This document shows, in pieces, positions 1-7,863 of a stretch of 11,758 bases of DNA. The stretch's first letter is position 1; each line of letters opens with the position of its first letter. The DNA is taken from contig PWZW01000072.1 in assembly GCA_003567255.1 (NCBI GenBank), positions 1 through 11,758 of the forward strand, in the 5' to 3' direction. This DNA is from Puniceicoccaceae bacterium. GTDB taxonomy: Bacteria > Verrucomicrobiota > Verrucomicrobiia > Opitutales > Coraliomargaritaceae. A program made the position numbers and the translations under genes. The notes under the pieces are model-generated. The model saw only the letters and a list, made by a program, of their open reading frames with translations. It ran no database searches and was not told where the DNA came from.

Positions 1-97
1 GGGGCATCCTAAACTCTGTCTTTAAGCTCTTTTTTAGGCGGCGCTCTCGACCTTTTATTGATTATGACGTTTGTTGGTGTTTTCGGATAACGAAGCA

Positions 98-1876
98 ATG
101 AAAACCAGTAGCCATCCCCCCCCAAAGAAAGGAACGATCCTGCGGGTTTCTTCCTACCTTTTCAGGTACCGTATTCTTTTTTCCCTAACGATTGGTTTGG
201 CTGTGGGAATGACGCTTTGCATGATTGCGGTCCCTTTGGCGATCAAGGAAATCCTGGAAGGTTTACGGGATGGCGGGACAACCGCTTCCTTGGTGGCGGG
301 GGTTGCTATCATCGTTGGTTTGTACCTCGGTAGTCAGGTCTTCAATGGGTTTCGTATTTGGGTGAATAACTCACTGGAGCAGCGGGTGTTGATGGATATG
401 CGGCGGGATCTTCACGCCAAGTTGCTTTGTCTTCCCGTCTCTTTTTATGACCAGAGAAAGAGTGGCGATATTTCCTCCCGGGTGATTGAGGATGTCGCTA
501 CTTTGGAGCGTGCCCTACTGGATGGTACCGAGCAGGGAGTACAAGCGCTCCTCACCATCGTGGGCATCACACTCATTCTTTTTACACTGGAGCCGTTTTT
601 AGCCCTATTTGTGTTTTTACCGGTTCCGATTCTCCTTGTGGTTGGAAGGTTTTATTCCCGGCGCTCTCGTCGGATTTGGAAAGATGTTCGGGCGGCGGCG
701 GGAGATTTAAACAGTCTTTTGGTCGAGGATATCCAGGGAAATCGCCTCATACAGACCTTTGGACTGCAAGAGCGGGAATCGAACCGCTTCGACAGCAGAG
801 CCGCGCTTTTGCGTAAACGGACCCTGCGGGCAATGTTTCGATGGGCGGTTTACAGCCCAGGGACGACTTTTCTAACAAATCTCGGTATGGCCTCCATCGT
901 TGCCATTGGCGGCTTCATGATCATCCAGGAGCGTGCGGATTTCACTATGGAGACGTTGATTGCGTTTTTCCTTTACGCCACCATGCTGTACCAGCCGATT
1001 AGCGCTTTGCATGGACTAAACCACATGATTGCCGCGGGCCGTGCCTCCGGGGATCGGGTGTTTGAAATCTTGGACGCGGCCGTTGACGTGGAGGAAGATC
1101 CCGAGCCGGTGGCTTTCGAATCGGGTCCGATCGGTTTGCGTTTTGAATCCGTAACCTTTCGGTATCCGGAACGTCCGGCGGTTTTGGAGGACTTGAATTT
1201 AGAGGTGCCTGCAAATAAGGTGACCGCGCTTGTGGGGCACACCGGAGCGGGGAAGTCCACCATCGCAAATCTGGCAATGCGCATGCATGACGTTACGGAG
1301 GGCAGCGTTTCCCTCAATGGTGTGGATATCCGTAAATACAGCCTGAAAGCATTGCATGAAAAGGTCGGACACGTTGCCCAAGATCCCTTTCTTTTTGAGG
1401 GGTCGGTTAAAGAGAATATGCTACTGGCCATGCCTGAGGCAGACGATGCTTCCATAATTCGCGCCTTACAGGGCGCGTCTGCCTGGGAATTTGTGGAGAA
1501 GCTACCGAATGGCGTGGATACGAATATTGGAGAAAAGGGCATCCGCCTCAGCCAAGGAGAAAAACAGCGGCTCACCATTGCGCGGGTTTTGCTTAAGAAT
1601 CCACCGTTAGTCATTTTCGATGAAGCGACAGCCAGCGTTGACACGATTACCGAGCGTAAAATTCAGCTAGCCTTGGATGCGGTGGTTTTGGACCGAACGG
1701 TTATCGTTATTGCGCACCGGCTTTCCACGGTCCGCAAAGCGGACAATATCGTCGTTCTCGAAGCAGGCAAAATAATCGAGCAAGGCACTCACGAGGATTT
1801 ACTCGCTCTAAACGGCGAGTACGCAAATTTATGGCATCATCAGGAAGATCTCATACCGGAATATGGAGCCACATAG
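98..1876 (+). CDS. ABC exporter, fused permease and ATPase (MsbA/ABCB type)
   Basis: A half-transporter in the inner membrane that should work as a homodimer, using ATP to move a lipid, drug or peptide outwards. From the ATG at 98 it is 592 aa, the usual size for MsbA-like exporters. Residues ~20-320 form the membrane domain with about six hydrophobic helices; two lie near residues 155-195. The ATPase domain follows: Walker A GHTGAGKST at ~380-388, Q-loop Gln at ~428, signature LSQGE at ~484-488, Walker B LVIFDE at ~504-509 followed by the D-loop ASVD, and the switch His in AHRLST at ~540. All catalytic motifs are intact. An in-frame TTG at 71 would add nine residues; the ATG is preferred because those residues look non-conserved. 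Neither start has a clear Shine-Dalgarno. The substrate cannot be read from sequence; lipid A export is one possibility. Confidence 0.93.
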   Translation: MKTSSHPPPKKGTILRVSSYLFRYRILFSLTIGLAVGMTLCMIAVPLAIKEILEGLRDGGTTASLVAGVAIIVGLYLGSQVFNGFRIWVNNSLEQRVLMDMRRDLHAKLLCLPVSFYDQRKSGDISSRVIEDVATLERALLDGTEQGVQALLTIVGITLILFTLEPFLALFVFLPVPILLVVGRFYSRRSRRIWKDVRAAAGDLNSLLVEDIQGNRLIQTFGLQERESNRFDSRAALLRKRTLRAMFRWAVYSPGTTFLTNLGMASIVAIGGFMIIQERADFTMETLIAFFLYATMLYQPISALHGLNHMIAAGRASGDRVFEILDAAVDVEEDPEPVAFESGPIGLRFESVTFRYPERPAVLEDLNLEVPANKVTALVGHTGAGKSTIANLAMRMHDVTEGSVSLNGVDIRKYSLKALHEKVGHVAQDPFLFEGSVKENMLLAMPEADDASIIRALQGASAWEFVEKLPNGVDTNIGEKGIRLSQGEKQRLTIARVLLKNPPLVIFDEATASVDTITERKIQLALDAVVLDRTVIVIAHRLSTVRKADNIVVLEAGKIIEQGTHEDLLALNGEYANLWHHQEDLIPEYGAT

Positions 1877-1974
1877 CTTTTGATTTTAAGATGCCAAAGC
1901 CCATGCGCGCAAAAAGTAAAGAAAGGGTATTGTCAAATAGAGGTTTTGGACCATAGACTTACGAAACTGTGGGG

Positions 1975-1997
1975 GGTCTGTGGACACTCAGCAGACC
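1975..1997. repeat. 6-bp inverted repeat in the HPr leader
   Basis: GGTCTG at 1975-1980 and CAGACC at 1992-1997 are perfect inverted arms around an 11-base loop, about 30 bases before the HPr start. No T-run follows, so it is not a standard terminator. It could be a weak hairpin in the leader or chance. Confidence 0.3.
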
Positions 1998-2028
1998 ACC
2001 ACCACTCCTTAACGCAAAAAATACGATT

Positions 2029-2328
2029 ATGGCCGCTGCCGGACAAAGCGACTCAGCTGAAAGCACAGAACGAACGCTCACCGTACAAAACAAGATGGGC
2101 ATTCACGCGAGACCTGCCGCGATGATTGTACGCATCGCGAACAAGTACGAAGGCGAAGTGTGGGTTGAGAAAGACGACGAACAAGTGAATGGTAAAAGCA
2201 TTATGGGCCTCATGATGTTAGCGGCTGGCCGGGGTTCAAAGCTTCGTGTAAAGTGTGGCGGGCCGGACGCGATGGCCTTTTTGGATGAGTTGGAGGCTCT
2301 GTTTGAGCGCCGCTTTGAAGAGGCTTAG
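2029..2328 (+). CDS. ptsH: HPr family phosphocarrier protein
   Basis: A small cytoplasmic phosphotransfer protein of the PTS, 99 aa from the ATG at 2029. The active-site motif MGIHARPAA places the phosphorylated histidine at residue 26 (His15 in classical HPr). The regulatory motif NGKSIMGLMMLAA places the serine at residue 57 (Ser46). Both sites are shifted by the same 11 residues, so this is a normal HPr with an 11-residue polar N-terminal extension. The Ser site implies a possible HPr kinase in the genome. No enzyme I, HPr kinase or sugar permease gene is seen nearby, so the protein may serve regulation more than sugar uptake. It lies about 150 bases after the ABC exporter. An in-frame upstream start at 1969 would add residues unlike HPr and is rejected. 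The leader is A-rich with no Shine-Dalgarno. The symbol is by family; an NPr or Crh-like role is possible. Confidence 0.92.
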   Translation: MAAAGQSDSAESTERTLTVQNKMGIHARPAAMIVRIANKYEGEVWVEKDDEQVNGKSIMGLMMLAAGRGSKLRVKCGGPDAMAFLDELEALFERRFEEA

Positions 2329-2583
2329 TGCATTTTGGTTTCGGCAAGACGTTTTGCTTGTTTGGTGAGTAAGCCAAGTTGGGAAGCGCATCGTCTTTGG
2401 GCGGTATTTGCGTAGACGCACCGTAATTCCGCGATTGAGAGGACCATGTGCGGAGGCCGTCGAGGAGTTGTGCAACCTTTTCTAGCGTGCGCGAGGGCTT
2501 CTTTATGGCATTACTTTGGCCTTGAGCCCTAGCGGGAGAGGCTGGATTAAGGAGGGGGGAGCGGACCCGCGGGGGATTTTGCT
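2329..2583. other. Convergent intergenic spacer without a gene
   Basis: These 255 bases lie between the 3' ends of the HPr gene and the minus-strand FAD oxidoreductase gene. The open frames here are short, low-complexity and lack recognisable domains. The stretch holds several short inverted repeats: the near-palindrome TGCGTAGACGCA at 2409-2420, an imperfect repeat at 2490-2534, and CCCGCGGG at 2566-2573. Purine-rich GGAGGGGGGAG lies at about 2550-2560. It may hold bidirectional termination or an intergenic repeat copy. No transposase remnant is recognised. Confidence 0.5.
2490..2534. repeat. Imperfect inverted repeat, possible bidirectional terminator
   Basis: CGCGAGGGCT at 2490-2499 pairs with AGCCCTAGCG at 2525-2534, with nine of ten pairs matching (one G/A mismatch), around a 25-base spacer. 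Its place between two converging genes would suit transcription termination, but the loop is long and neither side has a T-run. Confidence 0.35.
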
Positions 2584-4092
2584 TCAGCCTAAAACCCGTT
2601 GGTAGTGGCGGTACCAGTCGCTGTTCCAAACATTGTGCGGGTCACGGAGTCTCTTTTCTGCTAAAACCGCAGGTAATTCGGGGTAGGCGGTAGTGATTTG
2701 CTTACGTGTGGCGTGGCGATGGTAGGTCAGGTAATAGCTGCCTCCACGCTCCAGAGCCCGCACAATCAGCCGACGGAAGGCGGCTGCGGCGACGGACTCG
2801 CCGTGGGGACCGTGCTGTACGTTGAGATTGAAGATAACGCAGGCAAAAGGTTGGCGAGCCCAGGGGAGGCGGGTTTCGTGGTCGGGCTCAATCCAGCGGA
2901 CGACGCCATAGACCAGATCAGTCTGGTGCCTGCGCATGTCCTCGCGGACCACTCCGAGAAAATCCACCAAGCGGTCGCGCGGCACGTAAAGCTCCGTGAT
3001 CACCAGAGACTGCTTCACTCCGGTACCCAGGGCCTCGGCGATTACTTCGTGATAGTCGGGCAGATACGTGCTCATTTGCTGGTGATCGCTTGCGTATAAT
3101 TGTCCGTCCGTGGTGCGGTAATAATCGAGGTAAGTTTGAAAAGCCCTGGCCTTGTCGAGGTGGGCGAGGGTAATGAGTTGCTTCCAGCGCTTGGTGGTGA
3201 GCCTTGCGTTTGCGGTCAGGTTTTCAGCACTGACGCCTGTGTCCTCAACTGGACGATAGACGGAGAGGACGCCGTCGCGCAAAAAGCCCTCGCTCTCCGT
3301 GGCGGTGGAAAACTGAAAATCGCCGTAAAGACAGCCCTCTGCAATGTTCTGTTCGATTCGGTTGGGAACGTCTTCGAGGTGGGTGATTCTGACCTCTCTG
3401 CGCACGGTGGTGCGTCGCATGAGCCGTAGGCGCAGGGAAGTAACGACGCCAAAGAGTCCATAGCCGCCGATAGCCAGAGCAAACCAGTCGGCATTTTCTG
3501 TACGGGAGCAAAAAATTTCCTCTCCGCTCGCCGTGACGAGGTTGAAAGATTCAATATCGCCGACAAATGGGGTGAGTTTGAGTCCGCGGCCATGGATGTT
3601 TGCGGCGAGCGCGCCGCCGAGCGTGAGGGCGTCGGCACCGGTTTGTTTCTGCTTGATGCACCATGGCTGGGAAACCCCCACCTGCCGCTCATCCAAGGTG
3701 TGCATAAGTTTACCCCATTGCACGCCTGCATCCACCTCAACAATGCCTTCCGCCTGATCGAAATCGCCGACTCCATTAACTCCGGACATGTCAATATGTG
3801 CGGAGTTGGTCCCAAAAGCCTGCGCACCCATGGAGTGGCGACCTCCCGCGACGCTGATGCCGTGTTGATGCCGTAAGGAAGTGCGAAGTGTGGCTAGTAA
3901 TTCGTGTTGAGTTCGCGGGCGGAGAATCTGGTCAACCCGGGTCGGCGTCAAGCGGGAGTGGACATCGTTCACGATGAGACCTTGCGAGGTGGCTGAGTCG
4001 ACGCGGAAGTGGCGACAACCGCTCAAGATACCGCCGAGACCAGCGAGTGAGACTGTATTGATAAAGCGACGACGGGACCAGGGCTTTTTCAT
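2584..4092 (-). CDS. Tat-exported FAD-binding (PCMH/VAO-type) oxidoreductase
   Basis: A 502-aa flavoprotein oxidase or dehydrogenase expected outside the cytoplasm. The N-terminus has a twin-arginine motif SRRRFI (residues 6-11), a hydrophobic stretch, and a lipobox LSGC ending at Cys26, so the mature protein may be a Tat-exported lipoprotein. The FAD-binding PCMH domain spans about residues 53-225, with GGRHSMG at 83-89 and TLGGALAANIHGRG near 156-169. His86 sits where many VAO-family enzymes attach FAD covalently. The C-terminal half is a substrate domain and ends in an HPHNVWNSDWY-like tail as in aldonolactone/alditol oxidase relatives (here RDPHNVWNSDWY). Substrate unknown; a sugar, lactone or alcohol is plausible. 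It is the last gene of the minus-strand run, 128 bases after the preceding gene. The ATG at 4092 is followed at once by the Tat signal, which supports this start, although the leader is pyrimidine-rich with no Shine-Dalgarno. Confidence 0.88.
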   Translation of the reverse strand: MKKPWSRRRFINTVSLAGLGGILSGCRHFRVDSATSQGLIVNDVHSRLTPTRVDQILRPRTQHELLATLRTSLRHQHGISVAGGRHSMGAQAFGTNSAHIDMSGVNGVGDFDQAEGIVEVDAGVQWGKLMHTLDERQVGVSQPWCIKQKQTGADALTLGGALAANIHGRGLKLTPFVGDIESFNLVTASGEEIFCSRTENADWFALAIGGYGLFGVVTSLRLRLMRRTTVRREVRITHLEDVPNRIEQNIAEGCLYGDFQFSTATESEGFLRDGVLSVYRPVEDTGVSAENLTANARLTTKRWKQLITLAHLDKARAFQTYLDYYRTTDGQLYASDHQQMSTYLPDYHEVIAEALGTGVKQSLVITELYVPRDRLVDFLGVVREDMRRHQTDLVYGVVRWIEPDHETRLPWARQPFACVIFNLNVQHGPHGESVAAAAFRRLIVRALERGGSYYLTYHRHATRKQITTAYPELPAVLAEKRLRDPHNVWNSDWYRHYQRVLG

Positions 4093-4220
4093 GGGGTAGG
4101 TTGCTCGAGTACGGTTTATAGTGGAGGTCGCGGTTCGGGGAGGGGGAGGTGGGTGCGCGAGTCTGTGTGAGCGGCACCCATCGGGGCTATATGGCGGAGG
4201 CCACGGTGGCGGATGTGATT

Positions 4221-5162
4221 TCAGGAGGCGGCGTGAAGCACTGATTTGAGCTCTGCCTGTAGACGGGTACGAAGGGTTTTGGCTATGGCGAAAACCTCAC
4301 GCTGAAGGTTTTCGTAGAGTGCCCGGCCTTCGAGGGTTTCGATCGCAACGGCATCGTAACCGAAAGCGGATACATCGTAGGGGCTGGCCCGCATATCCAG
4401 CTCGCGGGCCTTGACGGCCAGTTCAAAACAGGCAAGGAGGAGTTGGCTGCTCACCCAGGGAGTTGCCTTTGCCGCCCATTTGTAGAGGTCCATGTTGGCG
4501 TGGAGACAACCACCCTGTTCGTTTTCCTGGCGGGTGTCGAAGCTTGGTTGAAACCGGTTGAGGGGGCGGGCCTTTGGGGTGAAGAAACGAAAGGCGTCGA
4601 AGTGGCTGCAGCAGATGGCTCGGCTTTCGACAAAGGCATTGATCTCTGCCAATGGCAGGCGGAGGGGCAAGGTCTCCTGATGGCGGATGTCTCCCCCTGC
4701 ATCGGCCCGGTAAACCATTGCCCACTCATGCAGCCCAAAGCAGCCAAAGTTGGCGGGACGACGCTGTGTTTGCTGGAGGAGTTGCAGGACCCAGGAGAGG
4801 CGTTCGCGCGTCTTTGCGCTCATCTTTTGTGGGTCAACAAACTGGACTGCACCACCATCCGCAAGACTGTAGTGACGCTCACTCCAGTGGGGCAAGGGTG
4901 GCGCGCCCTCCAGCGCTAGGGAGCTTCCATATCCAGGATGCCAGCGTTCCAGCAGGCTGGGTGCGTAGTTGTAATATACGAAAAGAAAATCGAGCACGGG
5001 GTGAGGCTCGTTGCGTTGTTTGCGCTGCCGGTAGGGGAGCGTCCACCGCTCGGCTTGGGCGCGGTGTTGCTGAGCTGCTTTTTCCCAATCCGCGCGCCTC
5101 CAACCCAGCCCCGCGCCGGTCGCGCTCACGGACTTGATCGGACTTTCACAGGACGCCTGCAT
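4221..5162 (-). CDS. Conserved protein of the family often named 3-methyladenine DNA glycosylase
   Basis: A 313-aa cytoplasmic protein. Conserved-looking blocks are HPVLDFLFVYYNY (54-66) followed by LLERWHPG, GLHEWAMVYR (143-152), CSHFDAFRFFTP (185-196) and GCLHANMDLYKWA (218-230), then LDMRASPYD. From memory this matches a family common in Actinobacteria whose entries carry the name 3-methyladenine DNA glycosylase. I see no HhH-GPD motif or AlkA/Tag/Mpg signature, so that activity is unproven. The several His, Glu and Asp residues in conserved blocks suggest an enzyme, possibly metal-dependent. It begins 31 bases after purM and is probably cotranscribed with it. The reading frame stays open far upstream through purM in another frame, but that part is an overlap artefact. 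The ATG at 5162 is chosen because it clears purM; a GTG at 5129 is a close alternative. Neither has a Shine-Dalgarno. Confidence 0.8.
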   Translation of the reverse strand: MQASCESPIKSVSATGAGLGWRRADWEKAAQQHRAQAERWTLPYRQRKQRNEPHPVLDFLFVYYNYAPSLLERWHPGYGSSLALEGAPPLPHWSERHYSLADGGAVQFVDPQKMSAKTRERLSWVLQLLQQTQRRPANFGCFGLHEWAMVYRADAGGDIRHQETLPLRLPLAEINAFVESRAICCSHFDAFRFFTPKARPLNRFQPSFDTRQENEQGGCLHANMDLYKWAAKATPWVSSQLLLACFELAVKARELDMRASPYDVSAFGYDAVAIETLEGRALYENLQREVFAIAKTLRTRLQAELKSVLHAAS

Positions 5163-5193
5163 CACGGGTAAAGAATCGCCGAGGAGGGATGGC

Positions 5194-6399
5194 TTAGGCG
5201 TAATTGTAAGTTTCGCCCTCGTGAAGGATGGAAACGTGGTTTTTACCATCGCTTCGTTCGGTTGCTTCGGTGCGGCCCACGACCTGAGCTGCCACGCCGA
5301 ACGATTGAATTTTTGCGATGATCCCTTCAGCTGCCTCTGGCAAACAGTAGATTTCCATGCGGTGGCCCATGTTGTAGACTCGGAACATTTCTTCCGTCTG
5401 GGTACCGCTGGCTTTTTGAATTTCTCGAAAAATGGGTGGAATGGGGAGGAGCCTGTCTTTGATGATGTGAACGCCGGTGCCAAAGCGTAGGCATTTGGTT
5501 TGTCCTCCGCCGGAGCAATGAACCAGACCACGAATGGCAGCGCGGTCTTCCTTGAGCAAACGGGTAATGATCGGGGCGTAGGTGCGGGTGGGACTGAGCA
5601 GTGCCTCGCCCACGGTTTGGTTGGATCCTGGGAGCGGGTCTTCCATGCGGAAGGGGCCGCAGTAGACCAGAGCCGGGTCGGTTTGCGCGTCGGCGGTCTC
5701 CGGATATTTTTCGCGGTAGTAGGGCGAGAGCAGGTCGTGCCGGGCACTGGTGAGTCCATTGCTGCCGATGCCGCTATTTTCAAAAGTCTCGTAAGTTGCC
5801 TGTCCGCTACTGGCGAGGCCGATAATGCACAAGCCCGGGCAAATCGCAGCATTATCGACGACCTCTTTGCGTGGCATGACCACAACAGCGCAGGAGTCGA
5901 CCGTGACAGTTGGTGTGAGATCACCGACGTCAGCCGTTTCTCCCCCCCCGCTGTGGACACCGAAGCCGTGTGCTCGAAGCGTCTCAAGAAAGGACTCCGT
6001 TCCTTGAATCAACTCAGCTAAAGCTTCCCCGGGGATGGCCCGGGCGTTACGGTTTACCGTGCTGGAAATGAGAATGCCCCGGGTTGCTCCGATACAGAGC
6101 AGATCATCGATATTCATGACGATGCTATCCTGCGCGGTTTTCCGAAAGGCGCTAGGATCTCCTGTCTCACGGTAGTGGAGGTAGGCGAGGGTCGATTTGG
6201 TACCGGAGCCATCGGCGTGGATTACGGCGCAGCGCTCGGGGTCGCGAGTCAGTACGTCCTCACCAATCTTGCAGAAGGCGCCGGGAAATAAGCCACGGTC
6301 GAGCTTATCCACGACACGGTGAACTTCTTCTTTGGAAGAGGAAACGCCGCGTTGGGCATAGCGATCAGAAAAAGAGGAGGGGGAGGACGCTTGGCTCAC
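5194..6399 (-). CDS. purM: Phosphoribosylformylglycinamidine cyclo-ligase (AIR synthase)
   Basis: Catalyses ATP-dependent ring closure of FGAM to aminoimidazole ribonucleotide, step five of de novo purine synthesis, in the cytoplasm. The 401-aa product opens with SDRYAQRGV (11-19), has the glycine-rich nucleotide-binding motif ADGSGTK (62-68), the NIDDLLCIGA block, GGGETAD, NSGIGSNGLTSAR, SPTRTYAP and CSGGGQTK in the order expected for PurM. It is longer than the E. coli enzyme (345 aa) and resembles the longer form seen in Bacteroidetes-type genomes. The start is a GTG at 6399; no in-frame ATG lies upstream, and the next Met would remove conserved motifs. The sequence before it (CAATTTTTACC) has no Shine-Dalgarno. 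It sits 74 bases after plsC with no other pur gene visible in the window. Confidence 0.95.
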   Translation of the reverse strand: MSQASSPSSFSDRYAQRGVSSSKEEVHRVVDKLDRGLFPGAFCKIGEDVLTRDPERCAVIHADGSGTKSTLAYLHYRETGDPSAFRKTAQDSIVMNIDDLLCIGATRGILISSTVNRNARAIPGEALAELIQGTESFLETLRAHGFGVHSGGGETADVGDLTPTVTVDSCAVVVMPRKEVVDNAAICPGLCIIGLASSGQATYETFENSGIGSNGLTSARHDLLSPYYREKYPETADAQTDPALVYCGPFRMEDPLPGSNQTVGEALLSPTRTYAPIITRLLKEDRAAIRGLVHCSGGGQTKCLRFGTGVHIIKDRLLPIPPIFREIQKASGTQTEEMFRVYNMGHRMEIYCLPEAAEGIIAKIQSFGVAAQVVGRTEATERSDGKNHVSILHEGETYNYA

Positions 6400-6473
6400 G
6401 GTAAAAATTGCAGGGCTTTGGGTGTGATGGTTGAAGCCGGAGGCTTGAATGAAAATTATCTAAGAGATGTGAG

Positions 6474-7151
6474 TTATACCACGTTTTTCTCGGTATCCTC
6501 AAGCTTTGCGATGGCGGCCATGATCCGCTTGGAAGCTTCGAGGTAGCGTTCGGGGTGGGCTTTACCGGGGTCATAATCGGCCGCCGCGAGCGGTTTGCCG
6601 TAGACCACGCGGATGCGTGTATTAATCCGAGGCAGTTTAGCTCCCTTTTGGTAGGCCTCAAAGCTCCCGAATATACGGACCGGAACGACTGTGGATTGGT
6701 TGCGGCAGGCGATCATTCCTGCGCCGCCCTTGGCTTCTTGGAGGGTGCCGTCCTCGGTGCGTGTCCCCTCTGGAAAAACCACCACAGCGCCACCATTACC
6801 GAGCACGTTAAAAATGCGTCGAAGGGACTTCACATCGCCATCTCCCCGGCGAACAGGAATGGCCTCGAGTTTGTCCAAAACATTGCCAAGCAGCCCCTTC
6901 CATAGAGTATCGCGCGCGAAGTAAGCCAAATGCCGGTCGATCATGCAGCCCACTGCGGGAGGGTCGAGAAAGCTTGCATGGTTGGCCGCAAAAACGACAT
7001 CACCTTTGAGCGGTACGCGGTCGAGCCCACGAACATCGAAATCATAGGCGAGGTGAAAAAACCACCTTACCATGGTGCTGCAAACGCTGTAAAAAGTGGG
7101 TGGTCCGCGGTGGGGACCTACCCGGGAGGAGAGGGGCTCAAGGGGCTGCAT
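6474..7151 (-). CDS. plsC: 1-acyl-sn-glycerol-3-phosphate acyltransferase (PlsC family)
   Basis: Transfers an acyl chain to lysophosphatidic acid to give phosphatidic acid, the precursor of membrane phospholipids, at the inner face of the cytoplasmic membrane. From the ATG at 7151 it is 225 aa, typical of the family. The catalytic HX4D motif is NHASFLD with His58 and Asp63; the substrate-binding motif FPEGTR is at 126-131; AIPVRRGDGD lies between them as in other PlsC proteins. A modestly hydrophobic helix near 20-36 may associate with the membrane. The gene overlaps the end of cmk by 14 bases, which indicates coupled translation. GAAAGAG ends about six bases before this ATG and is the only Shine-Dalgarno-like tract among the starts in this window. 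A GTG at 7166 is an alternative start that would extend the overlap. Confidence 0.92.
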   Translation of the reverse strand: MQPLEPLSSRVGPHRGPPTFYSVCSTMVRWFFHLAYDFDVRGLDRVPLKGDVVFAANHASFLDPPAVGCMIDRHLAYFARDTLWKGLLGNVLDKLEAIPVRRGDGDVKSLRRIFNVLGNGGAVVVFPEGTRTEDGTLQEAKGGAGMIACRNQSTVVPVRIFGSFEAYQKGAKLPRINTRIRVVYGKPLAAADYDPGKAHPERYLEASKRIMAAIAKLEDTEKNVV

Positions 7152-7809
7152 GGGCGACTCTTTCACAAATATGGTTAATCACCGCAGCCAAATCCAGAGC
7201 TCCCGTATCGATGCGCTCGGCGTGGTCTGGACAAATGAGGGGAGCGGTTTTGCGGCCGGAGTCCATTTTATCCCGCTCAGAGATCTGGTCGGTTTGTCCC
7301 TCTTGGGCGCGGCGTGCGATGCGCGTAGACTCGTCTGCAAAAAGAAAAAAGGTGAAGTTTGCATCCGGGAAAATCACGCTGCCAATATCCCGCCCTTCCA
7401 TGACCAGACCGGGCAGTTTGTGGTGGCGTGCGACGGCGGTTTGACTGCGCTGGTAGGCAAAAAGGGAGGACCTGACCGGGGCGAGTGCGGCGAACGCGGA
7501 GACTGCAGCATTTACCTCTGGCAGGCGCAAGTCGGTACCTTTGGGCGTTTTTCCGTTGATGATCAGTTTGGCGTGAAGCCCGTCCACCGCGGTTTCGAGT
7601 TTGATTTGTTCCAGAGCTTCGGCCAGGGCAGTGTTTTCCAGCGGCTGGACGCCCATTTTGAGCAGCGCCGCAGTCATCGCCCGGTAGTGTGCACCGGTGT
7701 CGACATGTAAAAATCCAAGTCGATCGGCCACGCCGCGCGCGGTCGAGGACTTACCGGTGGCGGCACCACCGTCGATCGCGATTACCGAAAAGCCTGTAGG
7801 ATGAGACAT
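7138..7809 (-). CDS. cmk: (d)CMP kinase (cytidylate kinase)
   Basis: Phosphorylates CMP and dCMP with ATP, feeding CTP/dCTP synthesis and recycling the CMP released in phospholipid synthesis. The 223-aa product has the P-loop GGAATGKSS (14-22), the NMP-binding motif VDTGAHYRAM (36-45), EGRDIGSVIFPDA (138-150) and the Arg-rich lid, followed by RDKMDSGRKTAPL, all as in bacterial Cmk. The P-loop reads GAATGKS where E. coli has a GPSGAGK-like sequence, a common variant. The ATG at 7809 is chosen because it places the P-loop at the expected distance; an upstream start at 7851 would add 14 residues of unrelated sequence. The gene overlaps plsC, and a cmk-plsC pair is a known arrangement in other bacteria. 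There is no Shine-Dalgarno before the ATG. Confidence 0.95.
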   Translation of the reverse strand: MSHPTGFSVIAIDGGAATGKSSTARGVADRLGFLHVDTGAHYRAMTAALLKMGVQPLENTALAEALEQIKLETAVDGLHAKLIINGKTPKGTDLRLPEVNAAVSAFAALAPVRSSLFAYQRSQTAVARHHKLPGLVMEGRDIGSVIFPDANFTFFLFADESTRIARRAQEGQTDQISERDKMDSGRKTAPLICPDHAERIDTGALDLAAVINHICERVAHAAP

Positions 7810-7863
7810 AAGCCCGGGAGCATGGCGACCTTTCCCGAGGAAACAAAACAAAAAGTGGCGTTT

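Noticed and set aside
2210..2629. Minus-strand open frames across the convergent spacer
   Set aside because: They overlap the ends of the HPr and FAD genes, are low-complexity (Pro, Ser, Lys) and show no motif, so they are probably not coding.
5163..5987. Open-frame extension upstream of the glycosylase-labelled gene
   Set aside because: It lies within purM in another frame, is rich in Ser, Arg and Pro, and shows none of the family motifs. The conserved part starts after 5162.
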